Positions 15,230 through 22,253 of a stretch of DNA of 22,411 bases are shown here, one piece after another. Numbering within the stretch: the stretch's first letter is position 1; each line of letters begins with the position of its first letter. Source of the stretch: an uncultured Bacillaceae bacterium (GTDB lineage: Bacteria; Bacillota; Bacilli; Bacillales; Alkalibacillaceae); contig CALGNY010000228.1 in NCBI GenBank assembly GCA_937958375.1, positions 1 to 22,411 of the forward strand, given 5' to 3'. Below the pieces are notes generated by a model, which did not search any database, was not told the origin of the DNA, and was given only the letters and a program-made list of their open reading frames with translations. A program made the translations under genes and the position numbers.

Positions 15230-16333
15230 TTATTCCAAAAAGTCTTTCAGTCGCTTGCTTCTGCTAGGGTGTCTTAATTTGCGTAGAGCCTTTGCTTCAA
15301 TTTGTCGAATCCGTTCCCGTGTGACGCCAAAAACTTTCCCGACTTCCTCGAGTGTACGCGTTCGTCCGTCATCTAATCCGAAACGAAGTCGTAGCACATT
15401 TTCTTCACGATCCGTCAATGTATCCAATACGTCTTCAAGCTGCTCTTTCAAAAGCTCATAGGCAGCATGGTCGGAAGGTGATGTCGCCTCTTGGTCTTCA
15501 ATGAAGTCTCCCAAATGAGAATCATCTTCTTCACCAATAGGTGTTTCAAGTGAGACCGGCTCTTGAGCAATCTTTAAGATTTCACGGACTTTATCCGGTG
15601 TGAATTCCATTTCTTCAGCGATTTCTTCTGGTGTCGGTTCACGACCTAAATCCTGCAACAATTGACGTTGTACACGGATCAATTTATTGATGGTTTCAAC
15701 CATGTGTACAGGAATCCGGATCGTTCTCGCTTGGTCAGCAATCGCACGTGTAATCGCTTGGCGGATCCACCACGTTGCATACGTACTGAATTTGAAACCT
15801 TTACGGTAATCAAATTTTTCAACTGCTTTGATGAGACCCATATTTCCTTCTTGAATCAAGTCTAAAAATAACATGCCCCGTCCGACATACCGTTTGGCGA
15901 TACTGACGACCAGGCGTAGGTTTGCCTCGGCCAATCGCTTCTTGGCCTCTTCGTCTCCTTGTTCAATGCGATGAGCGAGATCGATTTCATCATCGGCAGT
16001 CAACAGATCGACACGACCGATTTCTTTTAGATACATACGTACTGGGTCGTTGATTTTAACTCCAGGAGGTACGCTCAGATCGTTAACATCAAACTCTTCT
16101 TCTTTTGAGATCTTTTGCATATTCGGATCATCTTCGTTTTCTCCGATCAGATCGATACCTTGTTCTGCAAGCGTCTCATAAAATTCATCCATTTGTTCGG
16201 AATCCAATTCAAAGTGCCCCAATTTATCTGCAATCTCTTCATAAATGAGTACACCACGTTTTTTTCCGATTTCCAGTAGTTGATCCTTGGACTGTTCCAA
16301 AGTCAATTCTTGATCAATTGGCTTTTCAGCCAT
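15230..16333 (-). CDS. sigA: RNA polymerase primary sigma factor SigA (RpoD)
   Basis: The housekeeping sigma factor. The 367-residue protein has region 1.1 (about 1-80), a DPVRMYLKEIGRVDLLT region 1.2, region 2 with NLRLVVSIAKRYVGRGM, LDLIQEGNMGLIKAVEKFDY and KFSTYATWWIRQAI (core binding, -10 recognition and melting), region 3 with RIPVHMVETINKL, and region 4 with TLEEVGKVFGVTRERIRQIE (helix-turn-helix for the -35). The C-terminus is LRHPSRSKRLKDFLE. I chose ATG 16333 (MAEKP) with GGAGG 7 nt upstream, rather than six codons earlier. It lies 23 bp after dnaG in the conserved macromolecular-synthesis operon. Confidence 0.98.
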   Translation of the reverse strand: MAEKPIDQELTLEQSKDQLLEIGKKRGVLIYEEIADKLGHFELDSEQMDEFYETLAEQGIDLIGENEDDPNMQKISKEEEFDVNDLSVPPGVKINDPVRMYLKEIGRVDLLTADDEIDLAHRIEQGDEEAKKRLAEANLRLVVSIAKRYVGRGMLFLDLIQEGNMGLIKAVEKFDYRKGFKFSTYATWWIRQAITRAIADQARTIRIPVHMVETINKLIRVQRQLLQDLGREPTPEEIAEEMEFTPDKVREILKIAQEPVSLETPIGEEDDSHLGDFIEDQEATSPSDHAAYELLKEQLEDVLDTLTDREENVLRLRFGLDDGRTRTLEEVGKVFGVTRERIRQIEAKALRKLRHPSRSKRLKDFLE

Positions 16334-16356
16334 GCAAACCCCTCCTTCCAAACTGA

Positions 16357-18189
16357 CTACGTTAGCTTGGATATATTACTTTTCTTCCTCAATTCAAGCA
16401 TTTTCATACCTATTCGTGCTGCTGACTTCGGATCATTCTCTCTCTCTGCTCGTTTCAACATCGATTCCAATGCCCGAATTTCTTGATCTATATCACTTTC
16501 TTTTTCAATCGCAAGAAAGTAATCTTCCAGTTCATTTGGTTCCAAGAATTCTTTCGTCTCCATCAAAGAGAGTTCAATGGCTAATTGCTTATATGGCTCC
16601 TCAGGAAGTCGTTCAACAAATTGGCTGACATTCGGTTCATTACCTTCTTCATAAAAGGCATACAGATAAGTGACCAACACTTGATGCTCTTGGACATTCA
16701 GGGATGAACCCAACCGCTGTTGAACTTGATCGGCTAAGGAAACATCTTTCAGCATATGGGCAATCAAATGCCTTTCTGCCGTTTGATAGGCAGGATAGAT
16801 TTGACTGTTCTTTTGGTGCTGACTGGTGGCTTGCCGCGTATTCTTACCTGTTTTAGCTTTAACCTGCTTGGATTTCTTTATTCTGGATACTCTTTTTTCG
16901 ATTTCATCGACCAATGTTTCCCGGTTCAATTGAAAAGAATCTTGTAGCTCCTTCAGATGAAAATCACGCTCGACGGCTTGATCGCTCGTCGCAATGATAT
17001 CCAAAGCCTTTTCAATGTACGCAATTCGATCGTGATCCAAATTCAGGTTGTAATCATTTTTGAAATAGCGAAGCGCAAATGCAATATAGGTTTGTGCAGG
17101 TTGGAGAACTTTCTGTTTAAAATATTCTCCACCATAATGGTCAATATATTCATCAGGATCCATTTGATCCGGAATAGCAGCTATTCTGACCTCTAAACCG
17201 GCTTTTTTTAATGTGTTTGCCGCTTTAAAACTCGCATGCTTTCCAGCTTCATCTCCATCAAAACAAACGACCACCTGATCGACGTACCGTTTTAATGTTT
17301 TGGCATGAAGATCGGAAACACTCGTACCCAATGTTGCCACGGCATGATGGACACCCGCTTGATCGGCCTTGACGACATCCATATAGCCTTCAAACAGAAT
17401 AACTTCTTTTTCTTTTTGAAAATGTTTTCTTGCGAGATGAAAGTTGTATAAAATCCTGCCTTTATGGAAAAGCTTAGATTCAGGACTGTTTAAATACTTC
17501 GGTTCTTGGTGTTGCTGGGTTGCTCTTCCGCCGAAAGCAATGGTTTTGCCTTGATGATTTCGGATCGGAAAAATCACTCGCCCTCTGAAACGATCATAAT
17601 ACGTACTTTGTTCTGTTGAGTGGACAAGTCCATATGTTGCAAGATGTTCCAGTTCAAAACCTTTGCCTTTCAGAAAGGCCGCAAGAAATTCATCGCGCTC
17701 AGGCGAGAACCCTAATTGGAATTTTTCGATAGTCTCTTGCTTAAATCCTCTATTTTCAAGATAATTTCTTCCTTCTTTTCCTTCAGAGGTATGCTTAAGC
17801 ACGTGATGAAACAGTTTTGCAGACCAATCGTAAGCTTCCAATACACCTTCTTGTTCTTTGGAAATTGAAGATTCTTGTGATTGAACAAGCCATTCACTTG
17901 ATAGCTCTTCTCCGCTTTTTTGGGCAAGCATTTGAATGGCTTCTGTGAATGGAACAGACTCGATTTCCATCAGAAAACGGAGAGCATTCCCTCCTTTTCC
18001 GCAGCCGAAACAATGAAAAATCTGTTTCTCCTGTGAAACAGAAAAAGACGGCGTATTCTCTCCATGAAAAGGACATAAACCAAAAAAGTTTCTTCCCTTT
18101 TTGGATAATTGGACATACTCACTAATGACATCCACGATATCATTATTGGTCAGGAGCCGATCGACGACTTCCTCAGGGATTTTCCTCAT
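16357..18189 (-). CDS. dnaG: DNA primase
   Basis: Primase makes RNA primers at the replication fork. The 610-residue protein has an N-terminal CHC2 zinc domain (C39, H42, C60, C63 in GLCPFHGENTPSF and IFHCFGCGKGG), an RNA polymerase core with GRVIFPIRNHQGKTIAFGGR, a TOPRIM fold with catalytic E267 (LFEGYMDV) and D311/D313 (VCFDGDEAG), and a helical C-terminal helicase-interaction domain from about 440. I prefer ATG 18189 (MRKIPEE), because it aligns with other DnaG N-termini and has GGTGAT close upstream; an in-frame ATG four codons earlier has no ribosome site. It is first in dnaG-sigA. The gene yqxD, which precedes dnaG in B. subtilis, is missing. Confidence 0.96.
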   Translation of the reverse strand: MRKIPEEVVDRLLTNNDIVDVISEYVQLSKKGRNFFGLCPFHGENTPSFSVSQEKQIFHCFGCGKGGNALRFLMEIESVPFTEAIQMLAQKSGEELSSEWLVQSQESSISKEQEGVLEAYDWSAKLFHHVLKHTSEGKEGRNYLENRGFKQETIEKFQLGFSPERDEFLAAFLKGKGFELEHLATYGLVHSTEQSTYYDRFRGRVIFPIRNHQGKTIAFGGRATQQHQEPKYLNSPESKLFHKGRILYNFHLARKHFQKEKEVILFEGYMDVVKADQAGVHHAVATLGTSVSDLHAKTLKRYVDQVVVCFDGDEAGKHASFKAANTLKKAGLEVRIAAIPDQMDPDEYIDHYGGEYFKQKVLQPAQTYIAFALRYFKNDYNLNLDHDRIAYIEKALDIIATSDQAVERDFHLKELQDSFQLNRETLVDEIEKRVSRIKKSKQVKAKTGKNTRQATSQHQKNSQIYPAYQTAERHLIAHMLKDVSLADQVQQRLGSSLNVQEHQVLVTYLYAFYEEGNEPNVSQFVERLPEEPYKQLAIELSLMETKEFLEPNELEDYFLAIEKESDIDQEIRALESMLKRAERENDPKSAARIGMKMLELRKKSNISKLT

Positions 18190-18584
18190 TTTTATCACCA
18201 TGTTTATTAATGATTCGATATCCTTACAAAAATACCTTCAAATCTCGACATTTTTTTATGAAAAATTGGTGAACATCATCAGATCGGCAAAATTATATAT
18301 TCTGTTTTTACCCTTATTGGTTGAATCAAAAACGTTTTGAGGACGATGTGGGGACTTTATGTACATAGATGTTTGTTATGTGATTTTCTAGGATGTTCAC
18401 CAGACCAGTCATCGAACGATTGATTCACCATAACATGACTCACAAATATTGATTATAAAACAAACATGTCCAAAATGCGAACTTTTTGCCGAATAATCGT
18501 TATTTTATTGTGAGGGTAAACTGATTTTCCACGATTTGTCGGCAAAATGAAGACCCGCCAGCCGGCGAGTCAAAACAATTATTT
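18190..18584. other. 395-bp gene-free leader upstream of dnaG, rich in inverted repeats
   Basis: No credible gene is present. Visible structure: TGGTGAACATC on the plus strand ending at 18277 faces GATGTTCACCA at 18392-18402. ATGTTTGTT (18369-18377) faces AACAAACAT (18459-18467), with TGTTATG/CATAACA nested just inside. TTTTGCCGA-2-AATCG (18484-18499) faces CGATT-2-TCGGCAAAA (18532-18547). The word TCGGCAAAA recurs at 18284-18292. On the minus strand there are TATAAT words near 18451 and 18293 that could be -10 elements for dnaG-sigA, but no well-spaced -35 was found for either. The region may be a structured 5' leader or a small RNA locus; this is inference. Confidence 0.5.
18543..18571 (-). 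terminator. Probable terminator of ccpN-ppsR
   Basis: On the minus strand the GC-rich stem GACTCGCC / GGCGGGTC, 8 bp with one wobble and loop GGCT, is followed by TTCATTTTG. It lies 13 bp past the ppsR stop. The T run is interrupted, so efficiency is uncertain. Confidence 0.7.
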
Positions 18585-19394
18585 TCATTTATGGTTTTTA
18601 TGGTAAATTTCCATAATGATATTGGCGGTCTCTTCGACAGCTTTGTTGGATACATCAATCGTTTCACAACCGATTTTATCGACGACCCGATCGAAGAATT
18701 TGTTCTCTTGCTCAATCCGTTCTAATTTTGCATAATTTGCCGTATCCGCTAATCCAAGCGATTTCAATCGTTCCTTCCGAATATCATTTAATTTTTTACT
18801 ATCGATTTTCAATCCGATACATTTTTTTGGATCGACTTGGAATAGTTCTTCCGGCGGCTCGACTTCAGGAACGATCGGTACATTGGCGACCTTGATTCGT
18901 TTATGTGCCAAAAATTGTGAAAGTGGTGTTTTGGATGTCCGAGATAATCCGATCAAAACCAAATCCGCTTTGACAATACCTTTCGCATCTCTGCCATCAT
19001 CATATTTAACTGCGAATTCTACTGCTTCAATTCGCTTGTAATAATCTTCGTCTAACTTATGGACTAAGCCTGGTTGTAGTTTAGGCTTGATGTCTAAGTG
19101 CTCTTCCAGCTTTTCCAATAGTGGACCCAATAGATCTACAGCGATGACTTGTTCTTTGTTGGCGAATTCGACTAGCTTTTCGCGAAGCTCGGGTTTGACT
19201 AGCGTAAATGCGATAATCCCATTATTTTCTTTTGCGGTCAAAACAGATTCACGTAGGGTACCTTCATCGTCCACATAGGGAATCCGGTGAATTTTATCTT
19301 CATGCCCGTTAAATTGGCTTAATGCTGCTTTGGCCAAAAGTTCAGCCGTCTCACCGACCGAATCGGATAAAACATAAAATTTAAAAGGACTCAT
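18585..19394 (-). CDS. ppsR: PEP synthase/PPDK regulatory protein (kinase-pyrophosphorylase, YqfL)
   Basis: A 269-residue member of the DUF299/PPDK regulatory protein family: bifunctional ADP-dependent kinase and phosphate-dependent pyrophosphorylase acting on PEP synthase or pyruvate phosphate dikinase. The start FYVLSDSVGETAELLAKAA and the nucleotide-binding loop GLSRTSKTP (149-157) are hallmark motifs; further conserved segments are DLLGPLL and LGLADTANYAKLERIEQE. The ATG at 19394 follows AGGAGG at 6 nt. The gene is 14 bp downstream of ccpN, the same pair as in B. subtilis (yqzB-yqfL), where YqfL modulates CcpN activity. The true target enzyme in this organism cannot be told from the window. 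Confidence 0.94.
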   Translation of the reverse strand: MSPFKFYVLSDSVGETAELLAKAALSQFNGHEDKIHRIPYVDDEGTLRESVLTAKENNGIIAFTLVKPELREKLVEFANKEQVIAVDLLGPLLEKLEEHLDIKPKLQPGLVHKLDEDYYKRIEAVEFAVKYDDGRDAKGIVKADLVLIGLSRTSKTPLSQFLAHKRIKVANVPIVPEVEPPEELFQVDPKKCIGLKIDSKKLNDIRKERLKSLGLADTANYAKLERIEQENKFFDRVVDKIGCETIDVSNKAVEETANIIMEIYHKNHK

Positions 19395-19408
19395 GTGCTC
19401 CCTCCTTT

Positions 19409-20032
19409 TTATTCCTCAGAAACTAATTCGACAAATGCACGTGTCACATTGGTTTTGGTTACCCGTCCGATGACCTCCAGACCTTGGTTGCGTTCTTGGA
19501 CCACTGGGAGTGCATCGATTTGATTTTCAATCAGTTTGCTGGCGACATCGATCAATAAATCATCTTTATGACAAACTTTGATCATCGGCATCCGTGTCAT
19601 AATGATATGTACAGGCACTTCCTGTAAATTTTGCTGGCCGAGACTCGCTCGCAATAAATCTTTGCGGGAAAGGACACCGACTAAATGAGCCTGATCGTTA
19701 ACGACGAACAAAGTGCCCACATCCTCCAAGAACATCGTCGTAATGGCATCATACACACTCACATGCTCATTGACAACAACGGGTACAGAGAAATGCTTGC
19801 TTACTTTCATTTTTTTAATATTTTCTGACATCAATTCATTACTCGTTTTTCCTGTATAATAATAACCGACTCGTGGGCGGGCATCCAAAAATCCTGCCAT
19901 TGTGAGGATGGCCAAATCAGGTCGTAATGTCGCCCTGGTCAGGTTTAATTTTTCAGCAATATTTTCACCGGTAATCGGACCGTTATTTTTGACGATCGAA
20001 ACGATTTCTTCTTGACGATCAGACAGCTCCAT
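19409..20032 (-). CDS. ccpN: Transcriptional repressor CcpN (HTH plus tandem CBS)
   Basis: CcpN represses gluconeogenic genes (gapB, pckA) and the small RNA SR1 in B. subtilis during glycolytic growth, sensing ATP/ADP through its CBS domains. The protein has a winged-helix N-terminus (about 1-60; NGPITGENIAEKLNLTRATL, then RPDLAILTM) and two CBS domains (about 75-140 and 143-205; VYDAITTMFLEDVGTLFVV, LSRKDLLRASLGQQ, VPVHIIMTRMP). I chose ATG 20032 (MELSDRQ), giving 207 residues, with AAGGTGG 8 nt upstream; this matches the family N-terminus. Reading the frame further upstream runs into the likely -10 box. The glyQS genes that separate ccpN from recO in B. subtilis are absent. Confidence 0.95.
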   Translation of the reverse strand: MELSDRQEEIVSIVKNNGPITGENIAEKLNLTRATLRPDLAILTMAGFLDARPRVGYYYTGKTSNELMSENIKKMKVSKHFSVPVVVNEHVSVYDAITTMFLEDVGTLFVVNDQAHLVGVLSRKDLLRASLGQQNLQEVPVHIIMTRMPMIKVCHKDDLLIDVASKLIENQIDALPVVQERNQGLEVIGRVTKTNVTRAFVELVSEE

Positions 20033-20075
20033 CCACTTCACCACCTTACCAATTAGGTTATACTGTTTGGTATTC

Positions 20076-20104
20076 ATTATATACAACTATCTGTAAAAAT
20101 TAAA
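20076..20104 (-). promoter_or_regulatory. Promoter of ccpN-ppsR
   Basis: On the minus strand a consensus TATAAT (20081-20076) is preceded at 17 bp by TTTAAT, a weak -35. It lies 44 bp upstream of the chosen ccpN start and just past the recO terminator. Confidence 0.5.
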
Positions 20105-20141
20105 TAAAGAGTGACTCATTGTTAGAAATTTGTCACCCTTT
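20100..20141 (-). terminator. Rho-independent terminator of the era-yqzL-recO transcript
   Basis: On the minus strand AAAGGGTGAC pairs with GTCACTCTTT (10 bp, one G-T wobble) around a 16-nt loop, followed by ATTTAATTTTT. The 5' arm overlaps the recO stop codon. Confidence 0.75.
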
Positions 20142-20889
20142 AATCGTCAAGCAGATGGATTTGTTCTAAGAATCGTTTGCTTTTGATCGACATCCCGCCA
20201 AAACGGTCATAATAGTCATCAAGCATTTTACGGAGCCACTGAATGGTTTCTTTCTTCAGATCGACATTTCGGATCCGATTGATGCTAGTTTGGCTCATCG
20301 CCACTAGAAGTTTATGTATCTGAACAGGCAATTTCACTGCATCCCGGCTACTGTATTGACATTGCTTACAAAGAACGCCACCCTCCGAAACAGAAAAAGC
20401 AACGATGGGTTCATCGACATGGCCGTTGATGCATTCATGTAGAACGGGTGCAAAGCCTCCAATCCGGTACAGTTTCATTTCCAGCATCATTGCAACAATC
20501 TCAGGTGAAAGCTCTTCATCCGCCATTTTTTCTAGGCTTGCCAAAAACTCTTGATACAACGGTCGATAAGGCTCTTTCTCATTTAAAATTTTTGCGATCA
20601 ATTCACAAATATATGTAGCGTACGCGGTTTTTATGATATCTTCGCGGATTTTCCTCATGCTATTTATGACCTCTGCCTGTTGAATGGTTCCTAAACCTGT
20701 TGATACACGCATGAGGAAAACACCATAGATAAATGGCTGCGTCACCGCAGCCATTCGACTCTTAGGTTTCTTTGCACCTCGCGCAACCCCGCTGATGATT
20801 CCGTAACGTTCCGTGAACAGGGTCACGATTTTATTGGTTTCACCGTAATCTCTTGTTCTGATAACCACGCCTTCAATTTTTTCCAACAT
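20140..20889 (-). CDS. recO: DNA repair protein RecO
   Basis: RecO loads RecA and anneals strands in the RecFOR recombinational repair pathway. The 249-residue protein has an N-terminal OB fold (GVVIRTRDYGETNKIVTLFT, then RYGIISGVARGAKKP), a helical middle, and a small zinc-finger-like segment. The latter shows C153-I-N-G-H157 and C174-x-x-C177, where Bacillus RecO usually has two CxxC pairs. The second Cys is thus replaced, possibly with His as ligand. The ATG at 20889 follows AAGGGAT. It lies 27 bp after yqzL. The order era-yqzL-recO is the same as in B. subtilis. Confidence 0.95.
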   Translation of the reverse strand: MLEKIEGVVIRTRDYGETNKIVTLFTERYGIISGVARGAKKPKSRMAAVTQPFIYGVFLMRVSTGLGTIQQAEVINSMRKIREDIIKTAYATYICELIAKILNEKEPYRPLYQEFLASLEKMADEELSPEIVAMMLEMKLYRIGGFAPVLHECINGHVDEPIVAFSVSEGGVLCKQCQYSSRDAVKLPVQIHKLLVAMSQTSINRIRNVDLKKETIQWLRKMLDDYYDRFGGMSIKSKRFLEQIHLLDD

Positions 20890-20916
20890 GATGATCCCTT
20901 ACTTTCTCATTTACCC

Positions 20917-21063
20917 TTATTTCGGTTCGAGTTGGGAAACAGATTGTTGTTCTGCATTTTCTGTTGTATCCTCATTCTCATCGAGTTCCTCAACTTGTTT
21001 CATTAATAAATAGGCTTCTAAGTTCCCCGTTTTCTCGAATAGTTTCCATGGTAATATATTCAT
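20917..21063 (-). CDS. YqzL-like small protein between era and recO
   Basis: A 48-residue frame beginning MNILPWKLFEKTGNLEAYLL, followed by a very acidic, Gln-rich tail (Glu/Asp/Gln across residues 25-46) ending in QLEPK. The ATG is preceded by AGGTGGAGGG, a near-perfect ribosome site. Its size, the WKLF-x-x-TGN-x-x-AYLL opening and its place between era and recO match B. subtilis YqzL (47 aa, function unknown). It is easily missed by gene callers with a length cutoff. It has no membrane segment. Its retention beside era and recO despite loss of other neighbours suggests selection, but its role is unknown. Confidence 0.85.
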   Translation of the reverse strand: MNILPWKLFEKTGNLEAYLLMKQVEELDENEDTTENAEQQSVSQLEPK

Positions 21064-21076
21064 TTTACCCTCCACC

Positions 21077-21098
21077 TTTCAGTTAATTTGAACTGAAA
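21077..21098. other. Hairpin immediately before the yqzL ribosome site
   Basis: TTTCAGTT-AATTTG-AACTGAAA forms an 8-bp perfect hairpin. On the coding (minus) strand it ends directly at the GGTGGAGG of yqzL. It has no T run after it on the minus strand, so it is not a terminator there. It could be an RNA-processing or translation-control element, or a 5'-boundary between the era and yqzL messages. Confidence 0.4.
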
Positions 21099-21170
21099 AA
21101 ATGTTCATCCTTAGTTTCACCGCAATCGGTTTCTTCATAAGTTTTAATAATTACCATTTCAATCAATGAA

Positions 21171-22082
21171 TTAATACTCGTCTTCTCGGTAACCAAACTC
21201 CCTCAACTGATGCATACGGTTACGCCAATCTTTTTGGACCTTGACCCATAGTTCCATAAAAACTTTGGAACCGAGCAAAGCCTCGATGTCTTTTCTTGCT
21301 TCGGTACCGATTTGTTTTAACATATTCCCTTGTTTTCCGATTATAATCCCTTTTTGTGATTTTCTTTCGATGACAATCGTAGCTTGTACATCAATGACGT
21401 CTTTATTTTCACGACTTTCAATCGATTCAATAACCACAGCAACAGAATGCGGTATTTCTTCTCGTGTATGGTGGAGGACTTTTTCTCGAATCAATTCGCT
21501 GATGATAAATCGTTCTGGATGATCGGTCACATGGTCTTCTGGATAATACTGTGGTCCTTCAGGTAAGTGATTGACCAAAACTTCAAGTAAACGATCGACA
21601 TTGTTCCCTTGCAACGCTGAAATCGGTACCACTTCTGCAAAAGGTAATTTTGTTCGGTACTGTTCAATCAACGGCAATAATTCATCAGGGTGTACTTCAT
21701 CAATCTTATTGATGACAAGCAATACCGGCTGAGAAATTCCTTGTAACTTATCAATGATGAATTCGTCGCCTTTTCCATAACCTTCTTTTGCATTGACCAT
21801 AAACATGACTGCATCCACTTCATTGAGCGTGTCTATGGATGATTTGACCATAAAATCTCCAAGCCGATGCTTAGGCTTATGGATCCCTGGTGTGTCAATA
21901 AAAATCATTTGATAAGCATCCGTTGTTAAAACACCTTGAATTTTATTACGCGTCGTTTGCGGTTTATCGCTCATGATGGCAACTTTTTGACCGATGACGT
22001 GGTTCATGAAAGTTGACTTACCGACGTTCGGCCGTCCGATAATTGCAATAAATCCTGAGCGATAATTTTCTGATGTTTGCAT
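21171..22082 (-). CDS. era: GTPase Era
   Basis: Era is an essential GTPase that assists maturation of the 30S ribosomal subunit by binding 16S rRNA. The 303-residue protein has G1 GRPNVGKS (16-23), the switch region PQTTRNKIQGV, G3 DTPG (63-66), G4 NKID (125-128) and G5 SAL, then a C-terminal KH RNA-binding domain with GIIIGKQGNMLKQIG and a typical end VKVQKDWRN. The length is standard. The ATG at 22082 follows AGAGGG. No gene lies within 329 bp upstream in the window, so era probably begins the era-yqzL-recO transcript; in B. subtilis dgkA and cdd come before it. Confidence 0.97.
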   Translation of the reverse strand: MQTSENYRSGFIAIIGRPNVGKSTFMNHVIGQKVAIMSDKPQTTRNKIQGVLTTDAYQMIFIDTPGIHKPKHRLGDFMVKSSIDTLNEVDAVMFMVNAKEGYGKGDEFIIDKLQGISQPVLLVINKIDEVHPDELLPLIEQYRTKLPFAEVVPISALQGNNVDRLLEVLVNHLPEGPQYYPEDHVTDHPERFIISELIREKVLHHTREEIPHSVAVVIESIESRENKDVIDVQATIVIERKSQKGIIIGKQGNMLKQIGTEARKDIEALLGSKVFMELWVKVQKDWRNRMHQLREFGYREDEY

Positions 22083-22253
22083 CGATTTACACCCTCTTGT
22101 TTGCTGTTAATGGTATTTTACTACACTCAAATGAAAATTTCACAACATCGACAAAGGTAGTTGTAAAATGACAAAATGAAGTGATTGATTTTCGATTGGT
22201 TGGTTTTGATTGTTGGTGAACTGGATCAGTGGTCTTCTGGTTTTGTTTAATAG
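22083..22253. other. Upstream region of era, no gene
   Basis: This gap precedes the 21-bp array. On the minus strand TTGTGA and TAAAAT words near 22155-22120 could form an era promoter, but their 19-bp spacing is poor. The part from about 22190 is G/T-rich with GGTT and TGGT runs that grade into the array. Confidence 0.4.

Noticed and set aside
18202..18584. Remnant of yqxD upstream of dnaG
   Set aside because: No YqxD-like sequence (for example a YVDADACPVK-type start) is recognisable in any frame.
21077..21098. Terminator between era and yqzL
   Set aside because: On the minus strand the hairpin is followed by GGTGGAGG, not a T run. The T run precedes it.
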